Source: Betaproteobacteria bacterium (GTDB lineage Bacteria > Pseudomonadota > Gammaproteobacteria > Burkholderiales > Ga0077523). Taken from it: 64,000 bases of DNA. Within the stretch, counting starts at the first letter, position 1. Each line of letters starts with the position of its first letter. The notes beneath the pieces were generated by a model. It worked only from the letters and a program-made list of their open reading frames with translations. It was not told the DNA's origin and ran no database searches. Positions 30,183 to 38,373 of this stretch are shown here, in pieces. A program made the translations under genes and the position numbers. The stretch is taken from contig WGLR01000012.1 in NCBI GenBank assembly GCA_016125475.1, forward strand, positions 124,001 to 188,000. The letters run 5' to 3'.

Positions 30183-31357
30183 TGAACGAGACGCGCTACA
30201 CGCTCACCGACGAGCAGCGCACGATCCGGGAAGCCATCCTCCGGCTCTGCTCGGAATTCGACGACGGCTACTGGCTCGCGCGGGACCGCGAAGGCGGATT
30301 CCCGACGGAGTTCCACGCCGCCATCGCGCGTGCGGGCTGGCTCGGCATCGCGATGCCGCAGGAGGTCGGTGGTGCCGGGCTCGGCATTTCCGAGGCCGCG
30401 GTGATGATGCAGGCGATCAGCGAATCCGGCGCCGGATTCTCCGGTGCGTCGGCCGTTCACATGAACATCTTCGGTCTGAACCCGGTCGTCGTGTTCGGGT
30501 CGGCCGAGCAGAAGACGCGCTGGCTCCCCCCGCTCATTCGGGGCGAGGAGAAGGCGTGCTTTGCCGTCACGGAGCCCAACGCGGGGCTCAACACGACGCG
30601 ACTCGAGACCGTGGCGAGGCGGGAGGGGGACGTCTACGTGCTCCGCGGCCGCAAGATCTGGATCTCCACTGCGCAGGTGGCCGACCGCATGCTCGTCCTC
30701 GCGCGGACCACGCCGCTCGCGAAAGTGGCCCGTCCCGTCGAGGGGCTGTCACTGTTCTACACGCGTCTCGACCGCAACCACGTGGAGGTACGGGAGATCG
30801 AGAAGATGGGGCGCAAGGCGGTCGATTCGAACATGCTCTTCATGGACGATCTTCCGGTGCCCGTCGCGGACCGGGTCGGGGAGGAGGGCAGGGGGTTCGA
30901 ATACATCCTCCACGGCCTGAATCCCGAGCGAATCCTCATCGCTGCCGAAGCGATCGGACTCGGCCGCGCCGCGCTCGCGAAGGCATCGGCCTACGCGCGC
31001 GATCGCGTCGTCTTCGATCGCCCGATCGGCGAGAACCAGGGGATCCAGCATCCCCTCGCACGCTGCTGGATGGATCTCGAGGCGGCGGATCTCATGACGC
31101 TGCGGGCCGCCGCGCTCTACGACGCGAACCGGCCCTGCGGTGCGGAGGCCAACGCCGCCAAGTTCCTCGGTGCGGAGGCGTGTTTTCGCGCGTGCGAGGA
31201 ATCCGTGCTCACGCACGGCGGCATGGGCTACGCGAAGGAATATCACGTCGAGCGCTACCTGAGGGAGGCGATGATCCCGCGGATCGCGCCGGTCAGTCCT
31301 CACCTCATCCTCTGCTTCCTGGCCGAGAAGGTCCTCGGTCTGCCCAGATCGTACTGA
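30182..31357 (+). CDS. Acyl-CoA dehydrogenase
   Basis: This 391-residue flavoprotein has the substrate and FAD motifs CFAVTEPNAGLNTTR near residue 122 and GRKIWIST near 156. The C-terminal signature is GGMGYAKEYHVERYLREA. The glutamate base usually found in the C-terminal YEGT motif is absent, since IAPVSPHL occupies that place. A glutamate in LNPERIL (helix G) could serve instead, as in isovaleryl- or long-chain dehydrogenases. It is translationally coupled to the class III CoA transferase. Confidence 0.9.
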   Translation: MNETRYTLTDEQRTIREAILRLCSEFDDGYWLARDREGGFPTEFHAAIARAGWLGIAMPQEVGGAGLGISEAAVMMQAISESGAGFSGASAVHMNIFGLNPVVVFGSAEQKTRWLPPLIRGEEKACFAVTEPNAGLNTTRLETVARREGDVYVLRGRKIWISTAQVADRMLVLARTTPLAKVARPVEGLSLFYTRLDRNHVEVREIEKMGRKAVDSNMLFMDDLPVPVADRVGEEGRGFEYILHGLNPERILIAAEAIGLGRAALAKASAYARDRVVFDRPIGENQGIQHPLARCWMDLEAADLMTLRAAALYDANRPCGAEANAAKFLGAEACFRACEESVLTHGGMGYAKEYHVERYLREAMIPRIAPVSPHLILCFLAEKVLGLPRSY

Positions 31358-31383
31358 GGGCCCCGTTCGCCGCGCTCGGACCC

Positions 31384-31418
31384 CGCATCGGGCGCCGGCG
31401 AGCCGGATGCCCGATGCG
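31384..31418. terminator. Hairpin between convergent genes
   Basis: A perfect 10-base inverted repeat (CGCATCGGGC with GCCCGATGCG) encloses a 15-base loop that is itself partly self-complementary. It sits between the convergent acyl-CoA dehydrogenase and FAD-oxidoreductase genes. There is no T-run on either side, so intrinsic termination is not certain. Confidence 0.45.
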
Positions 31419-31433
31419 TGCAGGAGGAGCCCG

Positions 31434-32825
31434 TCAGAGCGTGAAAATCTTGCCGGGATTCATGATGCCGAGCGGATCGAGTGCCTTCTTTATCTCGCGC
31501 ATCACGCTCACGGCCTCGCCATGCTCGGCGGTCAGGAACTTCATCTTGCCGAGACCGATGCCGTGCTCGCCCGTACACGTGCCGTCCATTGCGAGCGCGC
31601 GCATCACGAGACGCTCGTTCAGGCGTTCGGCTTCGGCGATCTCCTTCGGATCTTCCCGATCGATCAGGAAGCCGAGGTGGAAATTGCCGTCACCGACGTG
31701 TCCGACGAGAGGCGCCATGAGGAAACTCTCGGCCAGATCCTTCTTGGTCTCGAGAATGCATTCCGCGAGACGCGAGATCGGCACGCAGACGTCCGTCGCC
31801 CAGATCTCGCACCCGGGACGCAGCGCCTTGTTCGCGTAGGTCACGTCGTGGCGTGCGGTCCAGAGCTGCGTGCGTTCCTCGGGTTTCGTGGCCCACCTGA
31901 ATTCCCCGCCACTGTTCTCGCCCGCGATCGACTGCACGAGTTCGGCCTGTTCCTTTACACCGTCCCCGGTGCCGTGGAACTCGAGGAAAAGCGTGTTCCT
32001 GACAGGGTAGTCGAGCTTCGAGAAGCGGTTGACCGCGTCCATCTGCACGTCGTCCAGGAGTTCGATGCGTGCAACGGGAATGCCCAGCTGGATAGTCTGG
32101 ATCACGGTGTCGATCGCACCCTCGAGCGTGTCGAAGGAGCACACGGCAGCCGCCATGGCCTCGGGAATGCCGTAGAGGCGCAGCGTGACTTCCGTGATGA
32201 TGCCGAGCGTGCCCTCGGAGCCCACGAAAAGACGCGTGAGGTCGTAGCCCGCGGCGGATTTCCGCGCTCGACGCGAGGTCCGGATGATGCGGCCGTCCGC
32301 GAGCACCACGGTGAGCGCCAGCACGTTCTCGCGCATCGTCCCGTACCGGACCGCGTTGGTGCCGGAGGCTCGGGTGGCGGCCATGCCCCCGAGGGAGGCG
32401 TCCGCACCGGGATCGATCGGGAAGAAGAGACCCTGGTCCCGGATGTGATCGTTGAGCTGCTTGCGGGTGACGCGCGCCTGAACGGTGACGTCCAGGTCTT
32501 CCGGATTGACCCGGAGGACCTGGTCGAGATTGACGAGATCGATCACGACGCCACCGTGCTCCGGGATCACCGCGCCCTCGAGCGAGGTCCCCGTGCCGTA
32601 CGCCACGATGGGCGTGCGGTGTTTCGCGCAGATCTTCACGATTTCCGAGACCTCTTCGGTCGATTCGGGAAACGCGACCGCATCGGGGCGGTGGGGAATA
32701 TGCCAGGACTCGTCCTTGCTGTGATGGTCCCTGACGCCGGTGCTCGTGGAAAGGCGCTCGCCGAGCAGATCCTTCAGTTCATCGAGGCAGGGTTGATGGG
32801 CGGTGGCCGGAACGGCTGCTTGCAC
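31434..32825 (-). CDS. FAD-linked oxidase, D-lactate dehydrogenase (cytochrome) type
   Basis: This 463-residue flavoprotein has a PCMH-type FAD-binding domain (GTGTSLEGAV near residue 78, DPGADASLGGMAATRASGTN near 140). The C-terminal FAD-oxidase domain ends with HVGDGNFH and GEHGIGLGK. The layout matches D-lactate/2-hydroxyacid dehydrogenases (LDHD, GlcD) that donate electrons to cytochromes or quinone. The GTG start at 32825 follows GGAG by 10 bases; upstream in-frame sequence is not convincing. Confidence 0.87.
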   Translation of the reverse strand: MQAAVPATAHQPCLDELKDLLGERLSTSTGVRDHHSKDESWHIPHRPDAVAFPESTEEVSEIVKICAKHRTPIVAYGTGTSLEGAVIPEHGGVVIDLVNLDQVLRVNPEDLDVTVQARVTRKQLNDHIRDQGLFFPIDPGADASLGGMAATRASGTNAVRYGTMRENVLALTVVLADGRIIRTSRRARKSAAGYDLTRLFVGSEGTLGIITEVTLRLYGIPEAMAAAVCSFDTLEGAIDTVIQTIQLGIPVARIELLDDVQMDAVNRFSKLDYPVRNTLFLEFHGTGDGVKEQAELVQSIAGENSGGEFRWATKPEERTQLWTARHDVTYANKALRPGCEIWATDVCVPISRLAECILETKKDLAESFLMAPLVGHVGDGNFHLGFLIDREDPKEIAEAERLNERLVMRALAMDGTCTGEHGIGLGKMKFLTAEHGEAVSVMREIKKALDPLGIMNPGKIFTL

Positions 32826-32945
32826 GGTGATCGATCTCCATGAAACGGGAGTTAACGCGCAATGGTCGCCGTTCTCGCGACGCCCCGCAAGCGGCTGCAA
32901 ACGGGCGCACCCTGCGCCCGCGGCGCGAAGGGGCCGCGGCGGACG

Positions 32946-33398
32946 CTATTTCGCGTCGTCGAACAGGTGGCGAAATTCCCCATAGCCCGCCTCTTCGAGT
33001 TCCTCGGCGGGGATGAAGCGCAGCGCAGCGGAGTTCAAGCAGTAACGCAGGCCCGTGGGGGCGGGACCATCCTCGAACACGTGCCCGAGATGGGAGTTCG
33101 CGTGCTTCGAGCGGACCTCGGTACGGACGGACCAGAGCCTCCGGTCCTCGCGCGTGGTGATGTTCCCGTCCACGAGGGGGCGCGTGAAACTGGGCCAGCC
33201 CGTGCCGGAATCGAACTTGTCGAGGGAGCTGAACAGGGGTTCACCGGACACGACATCGACGTAGATGCCCGGTGCGTGGTTGTCCCAGAACTCGTTCTGG
33301 AACGGCGGTTCGGTACCTTCGTGCTGGGTTACGCGGTACTGCTCGGGCGACAGCATCCGGCGCAACTCGGGGTCCGGTGCCTTGCGATAGGGCTTCAT
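32946..33398 (-). CDS. msrB: Peptide-methionine (R)-S-oxide reductase MsrB
   Basis: This 150-residue enzyme reduces methionine-R-sulfoxide in proteins. It carries the family stretches [29 protein letters not shown] and the catalytic cysteine in [11 protein letters not shown]. The two CxxC zinc motifs found in many MsrB proteins are missing, so this is the zinc-free form. The gene stands alone on the minus strand. A hairpin with a U-rich tail lies about 110 bases upstream on the same strand. Confidence 0.95.
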   Translation of the reverse strand: MKPYRKAPDPELRRMLSPEQYRVTQHEGTEPPFQNEFWDNHAPGIYVDVVSGEPLFSSLDKFDSGTGWPSFTRPLVDGNITTREDRRLWSVRTEVRSKHANSHLGHVFEDGPAPTGLRYCLNSAALRFIPAEELEEAGYGEFRHLFDDAK

Positions 33399-33504
33399 GG
33401 CTGGGCGTGAAGTGACGGAAGACGGTTGGCATTCTGACCCCGCCGGCCCCGGGGCTCAAGGGCGCCGACGTGGTACCGGGCGGCGGCGCGACCCGACGCC
33501 ATGA

Positions 33505-33541
33505 AAATAAGAGAGCCGGAACTCTTGCGAGTTCCGGCTCT
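33505..33541 (-). terminator. Stem-loop with GCAA tetraloop and U-rich tail upstream of msrB
   Basis: A perfect 13-base stem (AGAGCCGGAACTC with GAGTTCCGGCTCT) encloses a four-base loop. On the minus strand the loop is GCAA, a stable GNRA tetraloop, and the stem is followed by CTTATTTTC. This fits a terminator or attenuator on the msrB strand. Plus-strand termination is less likely because the downstream sequence is C-rich. Confidence 0.6.
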
Positions 33542-33650
33542 TCCTCCCCCCTCTTCGCGGGTGCTCTTGCCTGATTGTGGCTCGACCACTCGAGCCGGCT
33601 GGTCACGGCGGGGTGAAGCCCCGGCGCCGCGTCAGCTACAGTCGCGGCGC

Positions 33651-33680
33651 ATCCTAATCCCGACGCAAAGACTGCGTCAA
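33651..33680 (-). promoter_or_regulatory. Candidate minus-strand sigma-70 promoter
   Basis: TTGACG (33680-33675) and TAGGAT (33656-33651) are spaced by 18 bases on the minus strand. They match the -35 consensus at 5/6 and the -10 at 4/6. A transcript from here would reach the stem-loop at 33512-33541 after roughly 130 bases, and msrB after about 250 bases. Confidence 0.35.
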
Positions 33681-33767
33681 AACCTTTCGCTGGTGCGGTG
33701 CAGCACCATCCAGGCACCCGCATGGCCGCGAAACCCGGCGCCAGCGCGCGGCTTGCACCCCTGATCC

Positions 33768-34409
33768 GTGCGGGCCACCATCGCGTCCGAATACCACCTG
33801 CGGGTTCGCATGCGTCACGCAAGTCCAGGAGTTTCCCCGCGCCCATCGGGGGCGCACGCCAGATCGCGGAAAGCCGGAGACCGTCCGCGCCCTGCGCGTT
33901 CCGGAACGGGAATTGGTGCGCGGATCGCGGCATTCGTCGGCCTGTTCGTCGTTTTGCAGACCGTCTACGGCCTTTCGGCCGGTACCTGGCTCGAACGGAT
34001 CGTGATCGACCGGCTCACGGTGCACGTCGCCGCGTCGATCGTGGACGCGTTCGACCCGGATGCGCATGTGAGGGCGCGCGGTTCACACCTGACCTCGCCC
34101 ACCGGAGGGATAAACGTCCTGAACGGCTGCGAGGGCACCGACGTGGCTTTCCTGCTCGTGAGCGCGATGCTCGTCGCGCCGATCGCGTGGCGGATGCGCG
34201 CGGCGGGCGTCCTCGCGGGCCTGGTGCTCGTGTTCGCGCTCAACCAGGCACGCATCGTCACGCTGTTCTATGCTGCGCGGGCGCACAGCACGCTGTTCGA
34301 TGCGCTGCACGGCACCGTCACGCCCTTGCTGCTCGTCGTTGCGGCCGCTGCGTTCTATGCCGTGTGGGTCGCCGGCGCCGGTCGCGCCCCGGGCGTTTCC
34401 GAGCCATGA
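33768..34409 (+). CDS. xrtH: Exosortase-family transpeptidase (XrtH-like)
   Basis: This membrane protein of about 200 residues carries the exosortase triad. C121 is in LNGCEGTDV, R162 in LNQARIVTLFY and H181 in FDALHGT, each in or beside a membrane segment. Its short length and the order VDAFDP...NGC...NQARI fit exosortase H, which processes proteins with an IPTLxxWG-type C-terminal signal. The N-terminal 50 residues are Arg/Pro-rich, so the true start is uncertain (GTG 33768 or an ATG near 33810). The downstream membrane gene overlaps by ATGA. No substrate gene was recognised in the window. Confidence 0.78.
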   Translation: MRATIASEYHLRVRMRHASPGVSPRPSGAHARSRKAGDRPRPARSGTGIGARIAAFVGLFVVLQTVYGLSAGTWLERIVIDRLTVHVAASIVDAFDPDAHVRARGSHLTSPTGGINVLNGCEGTDVAFLLVSAMLVAPIAWRMRAAGVLAGLVLVFALNQARIVTLFYAARAHSTLFDALHGTVTPLLLVVAAAAFYAVWVAGAGRAPGVSEP

Positions 34410-35032
34410 ACGTCCGGGCAGGCGGGACGTCGCGGTTCTCCATGGCTCGCGCGACGCACGCGATCGCGAGGCTCGTGCTCGGGACGGCGCTGGTGTTGCC
34501 GGTCGCCCTCTTCCTGGCGACGCCGATCACACGCGCGCTTCTGCCCGCGTACCGCGCCGCGTTCGCGACGGCGCTGGGGCACGCGTTCGAGGTCACCGGC
34601 GTGAGGCTCGCACACGACGGAGGACATCATGTCGTGCGGGTCGACGTGAGACTCGCGAACGTCGCGGTGGTGGGCGAGCACGTCCTGTATCCGGAAGCCG
34701 ACGCCACGGCGAACGCATCGACGCCGGTCGCGAATGCGCTGCATCTTCCGGCCGTGGCCCTGCTGCTCGCGATGGCCTGGCCGTTCGCGGGCTGGCGCGA
34801 ATGGCTGTCACGCTGCGTCATCGCTGTCGCCGTCAGCGTTCCGCTGATGCTGCTGGACGCTCCCTTCGTGCTCGCGGCGGCACTCTGGGGCGGGATCGCC
34901 GACGTGCTCGCGCCGGGGCGTCTCTCGCCGCTGCTCGCATGGGCGGCATTCGTCGACGGTGGCGGGCGTTTCCTGCTCGGGGCTTGCGCGGGCCTGCTCG
35001 CGGTCCGCGTCTGCGGTTGGCATCGGGCGTGA
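34406..35032 (+). CDS. Exosortase-associated membrane protein
   Basis: This 208-residue protein has an N-terminal membrane helix (residues 21-42), a roughly 75-residue extracytoplasmic stretch, and three further hydrophobic segments after residue 112. The start overlaps the exosortase stop. Small membrane proteins in this position accompany exosortase H in other proteobacteria. The function is not known, and the assignment rests on topology and position rather than on recognised motifs. Confidence 0.6.
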   Translation: MNVRAGGTSRFSMARATHAIARLVLGTALVLPVALFLATPITRALLPAYRAAFATALGHAFEVTGVRLAHDGGHHVVRVDVRLANVAVVGEHVLYPEADATANASTPVANALHLPAVALLLAMAWPFAGWREWLSRCVIAVAVSVPLMLLDAPFVLAAALWGGIADVLAPGRLSPLLAWAAFVDGGGRFLLGACAGLLAVRVCGWHRA

Positions 35033-35128
35033 AGTCGGACACCCTCGGGGAGCCGCATGTCGCGGACGGTGTGTGGCTGATTCGGCGAACGGGTGCGGCA
35101 AATGTTTCCGGGAAAGGAGGTCTGAGCG

Positions 35129-36115
35129 ATGGAACGTCGGAGTCTGGGAAGAACGGGTCTCGACCTGTCGGTGCTGAGCTTCGGCTGTGGTGCCGTGGGA
35201 GGGCTCATGGTCAAGGGCGCTGCTGCCGATCAGCAACGGGCAGTTGCGCGTGCCATCGAGTCCGGCATCAACTATTTCGACACGGCCAGGATCTATGGTG
35301 ACGGCGAATCCGAGCGCAATCTCGGCCGCGTGCTGAAGGCCCTCGACCGGCCGGCAGTGCACGTCGGCACCAAGGTCTGGCTCAGGAAGAGGGGCGACGT
35401 CGGGCGCGAGATCGCGGAGGAGATGGATGCAAGCCTCGCGCGCCTCGGACTGGACGGCGTCGACCTCTATCAGCTCCACAATCCCGTCACGCGGGACGGG
35501 CGGGGTGACAGCGTCGACCCGCGCACCGTGCGGGACGAGGTGATACCCGCGTTCGAACGGTTGCGTACCCAGGGCAAGGCCCGGCACTTCGGATTCACCG
35601 CACTCGGCGAGACATCGGCGATCCTGGAGGTCCTCGATGCGTTCGAGACGGCGCAGGTGAGCTACAACCTGCTCAATCCCTCCGCGGCGGCCGCCGTGGC
35701 GCCTGAATATCCCGCGCAGGACTACGACAGGCTCATCGCGCGTGCCCACGCGCAGGGCGTCGGCACGATCGGCATCCGGGTGCTGGCGGGCGGCGCGTTG
35801 AGTGGCGTGGAAGCACGTCACCCGCTCGGCATGCAGAACGTCGACCCCATCGGTTCCGCGACCTCGTATGCGCGTGATGTGGACCGGGGGCGGCGCTTCA
35901 GTGTTCTCGTGGAGCGGGGATACGCGGAAAGCGTGATCGAGGCGGCCGTGCGCTACGTGATCTCCAATCCGGAACTCACGACGACGCTCGTCGGGCTCTC
36001 GACCGTGGAGCATCTCGAATACGCGGCGCGGAGTGCCCGGAAGGGGCCGTTGCCGACGGAGGCGCTCGAGCTCGCGGGGGCGATTCAGGGAGAGTTCGTC
36101 GGGCAGGAACGATGA
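35129..36115 (+). CDS. Aldo/keto reductase
   Basis: This 328-residue TIM-barrel oxidoreductase uses NAD(P)H on a carbonyl substrate. The catalytic tetrad is visible: Asp and Tyr in FDTARIYGDGESE (about 51 and 56), Lys in HVGTKVWL (about 84) and His in LYQLHNP. The ATG follows a strong AAGGAGG site. The substrate is unknown, and it is not linked to the exosortase pair by overlap. Confidence 0.9.
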   Translation: MERRSLGRTGLDLSVLSFGCGAVGGLMVKGAAADQQRAVARAIESGINYFDTARIYGDGESERNLGRVLKALDRPAVHVGTKVWLRKRGDVGREIAEEMDASLARLGLDGVDLYQLHNPVTRDGRGDSVDPRTVRDEVIPAFERLRTQGKARHFGFTALGETSAILEVLDAFETAQVSYNLLNPSAAAAVAPEYPAQDYDRLIARAHAQGVGTIGIRVLAGGALSGVEARHPLGMQNVDPIGSATSYARDVDRGRRFSVLVERGYAESVIEAAVRYVISNPELTTTLVGLSTVEHLEYAARSARKGPLPTEALELAGAIQGEFVGQER

Positions 36116-36130
36116 GTGCCGCCGACGTTT

Positions 36131-36158
36131 CCCGGAAGGCCGCACAGGACCTTCCGGG
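36131..36158. terminator. Hairpin between convergent genes
   Basis: A perfect nine-base inverted repeat (CCCGGAAGG with CCTTCCGGG) with a 10-base loop lies between the convergent aldo/keto reductase and quinone reductase genes. No T-run follows in either direction. Confidence 0.45.
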
Positions 36159-36181
36159 GGACGAGCCACGCGTTCCGCGGG

Positions 36182-37153
36182 CTACGCGATGAGCAGCACC
36201 GCGCCGTTGGTCTTGCGTGCCTCGAGGTCGCGATGCGCCTGTGCGGCATCGGCGAACGCGTAGTCGTGGTGATGGTCCGCCGTGATGATGCCGTCCTCGA
36301 GCGCCGAGAACAGTTCCCTGGCCATCGTGTCGCGCCCCTCGCCCGTGAAGTAATGGAACACGGCCGGCCGCGAGATCGTGCTGGATTTGTCGAACAGCAG
36401 CGAGATCGAGAACGGCGCGATCGGCCCCGACGACTGGCCGAAGTTCACGAGGTGCCCCCGGAGCGCGAGTGACTGCAGCGAGCCGAGGAACGTGTCCTGA
36501 CCGACGGAATCGTAGGCCACGTCCACGCCGCGCCCCCCGGTGATTGCCCTGACCCGGTCCACGAAGTTCTCGGTGCGATAGAGGATCGTGTGATCGCAGC
36601 CGCTCGCCGCCGCGATCTTCGCCTTCTCCTCGCTGCCGACCGTGCCGATGACCGTCGCGCCGAGATGCTTCGCCCACTGGCACACCAGACGTCCGACGCC
36701 ACCCGCTGCCGCGTGCACGAGGATCACGTGCCCTGCCCGTACCGGAAACACCTGACGCACGAGCATGTGGGCGGTGAGCCCCCTCAGAAGCGTTGCGCCG
36801 ACGGTCCTGTCGTCGAGCGCATCCGGAAGGCGCACGAGCAGGTCGGCGTCGATCACGCGTGCCTGGGCATAGCCGCCGTAGGTCCGGGTCATGTATCCCA
36901 CGCGGTCGCCCGGCTTGAAGCCCGTCACGCCGGGGCCCGCTTCCTCGACGACGCCGACGGCCTCCAGCCCGGGGATGCCGGGGAGTTCGAGCGTCTTGTA
37001 GAGGCCGGATCGCACGTAGCAGTCGTGGAAGTTCACGCCGATGACGGTCTGCCGGAGACGGACCTGCCCCTTTCCGGGGGCGGAAACTTCGACAGGGGTG
37101 GGTTTGAGGACCTCGGGCCCTCCGGGTTCGTTGATGACGATTGCCTGAACCAT
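36182..37153 (-). CDS. NADPH:quinone reductase-like MDR protein (Qor family)
   Basis: This 323-residue zinc-independent medium-chain dehydrogenase/reductase begins MVQAIVINEPGGPEVL. It has NFHDCYVRSGLY, PGLEAVGVVEEAG and the NADP-binding HAAAGGVGRLVCQWAKHLGA. Qor-family members reduce quinones or alkenals with NADPH. The start was chosen for GAGGAG just upstream, which gives a terminus typical of the family. Confidence 0.9.
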   Translation of the reverse strand: MVQAIVINEPGGPEVLKPTPVEVSAPGKGQVRLRQTVIGVNFHDCYVRSGLYKTLELPGIPGLEAVGVVEEAGPGVTGFKPGDRVGYMTRTYGGYAQARVIDADLLVRLPDALDDRTVGATLLRGLTAHMLVRQVFPVRAGHVILVHAAAGGVGRLVCQWAKHLGATVIGTVGSEEKAKIAAASGCDHTILYRTENFVDRVRAITGGRGVDVAYDSVGQDTFLGSLQSLALRGHLVNFGQSSGPIAPFSISLLFDKSSTISRPAVFHYFTGEGRDTMARELFSALEDGIITADHHHDYAFADAAQAHRDLEARKTNGAVLLIA

Positions 37154-37265
37154 CGTTGTTCTCCTCGAAATGATCTGCCTGTGGGGTGTCGATGCGGTCG
37201 GCGATGGCCGGTGCGGCGTCTCGCCGCGACCAGCGGCAATCGCGTACCGGTTGCCCTGACGCCGG

Positions 37266-38360
37266 TCAGGGCACGAGATGGCGCCGGATGGCAGCCTCGT
37301 TCCATTCGATGCCGGCACCGGGCCGATCGGGAACGTCGACGAAGCCGTTGCGCACCTCGACCGGCGAGGCGAGCACCGGGCTGGCCCAGTCCACGTACTC
37401 GAGCCAGTGACAGGTCGGTGTCGCCGCGAGCAGGTGCACGCTGAATTCGGGGAAGAGGTGGCTGGACATCTCCATGCCGAATGCGTGCGCGAGCGATGCG
37501 GCGCGCAGCCAGCCCGTCACGCCACCGATCCGCTGCACGTCGGGCATCACGAAGTCCATCGCCCGGGCCTGCAGGGCCTGCAGCATCTCGAAGCTTCCGA
37601 GCAGATTCTCGCCCGTCTGGATCGGGGTGCGCAGTGCCGACGCGACGCGTGCGCTGCCCTCGTAGTCGTCGTGGCGAACGGGCTCCTCGATCCAGTAGAG
37701 CCCCTCGTCGTCCAGCATGCGTCCGCGCGCGATGGCCTCGTTCCACGAATTCCGCTGGTTGTAGTCCGACATGAGGTGCACGGTATCGCCGATGCGCCTG
37801 CGCACGGCCCGGACCGCGGCGAGATCGTCGGCGGGATCCTCGCGGCCGAGACGCAGCTTCACGGCACCGAATCCACCCTCCGCGAGCAATGCCTCCGCCT
37901 CGTCGGGGAGCTGATCCACCGGCTTGAGCCAGAGGCCGCAGCTGTTGTAGGTGCGGACCGGTCTGACCGTGCCGCCGAGCAGCACGGCGAGCGGTACGCC
38001 GCGCGCCTGCGCGAGGGCGTCCCACGCGCACATGTCGATGCCCGCCACGGCGAGTCCGACGAGGCCCGGCGTGCCGAGCAGCGTGAGGCGACGCGTGAGC
38101 TTGGCTTCGAGGTCCAGCGGAGCGAGGGCGTCGCCCTCGATGAGCCCGCCCAGCGAGTGCAGGAGGTCGACGACGGGTTTCTGGGCGTGCGGCGTGTACG
38201 TGAGCACGTAGGCCCGTCCCGTGATGCCGGCGTCGGTCTCGAGATCGATGAGGACGAGCGGTGCGCTGGGCAGCGTTCCCGTTGCGGCTGCCGGCGGATG
38301 GCGGAACGGGGCGAGTACGGCGCGTGCGCGGATGGCGCGAATCCTGGGCTGGTCGTGCAT
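37266..38360 (-). CDS. Enolase-superfamily protein, mandelate racemase-like with Lys-to-Arg change
   Basis: This 364-residue protein aligns by motif with mandelate racemase at a constant offset of four. K168 matches K164; metal ligands D199, E225 and E251 match D195, E221 and E247; D274 and H301 match the D270/H297 dyad; and E321 matches E317. The second base, K166 in the racemase, is R170 here (V-K-L-R). One of the two racemisation bases is therefore altered, so a one-base reaction such as acid-sugar dehydration is more likely. The substrate is unknown. It lies 13 bases after the PanE-like gene on the same strand. Confidence 0.85.
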   Translation of the reverse strand: MHDQPRIRAIRARAVLAPFRHPPAAATGTLPSAPLVLIDLETDAGITGRAYVLTYTPHAQKPVVDLLHSLGGLIEGDALAPLDLEAKLTRRLTLLGTPGLVGLAVAGIDMCAWDALAQARGVPLAVLLGGTVRPVRTYNSCGLWLKPVDQLPDEAEALLAEGGFGAVKLRLGREDPADDLAAVRAVRRRIGDTVHLMSDYNQRNSWNEAIARGRMLDDEGLYWIEEPVRHDDYEGSARVASALRTPIQTGENLLGSFEMLQALQARAMDFVMPDVQRIGGVTGWLRAASLAHAFGMEMSSHLFPEFSVHLLAATPTCHWLEYVDWASPVLASPVEVRNGFVDVPDRPGAGIEWNEAAIRRHLVP

Positions 38361-38373
38361 TCCGGCTTCCTCC

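Larger units (their letters stand above)
33399..33767. other. Intergenic region between msrB and the exosortase gene
   Basis: No convincing protein-coding gene is seen here. The region holds a minus-strand promoter-like pair (33651-33680), a strong stem-loop (33512-33541), and several smaller inverted repeats (for example GACGCA-N5-TGCGTC near 33662). It could encode a short minus-strand RNA or the attenuated leader of msrB. Confidence 0.5.

Noticed and set aside
33501..33764. Short plus-strand open frame starting MKIREPELLRV before the exosortase
   Set aside because: It runs straight through the strong stem-loop, has no ribosome-binding site and no family similarity.
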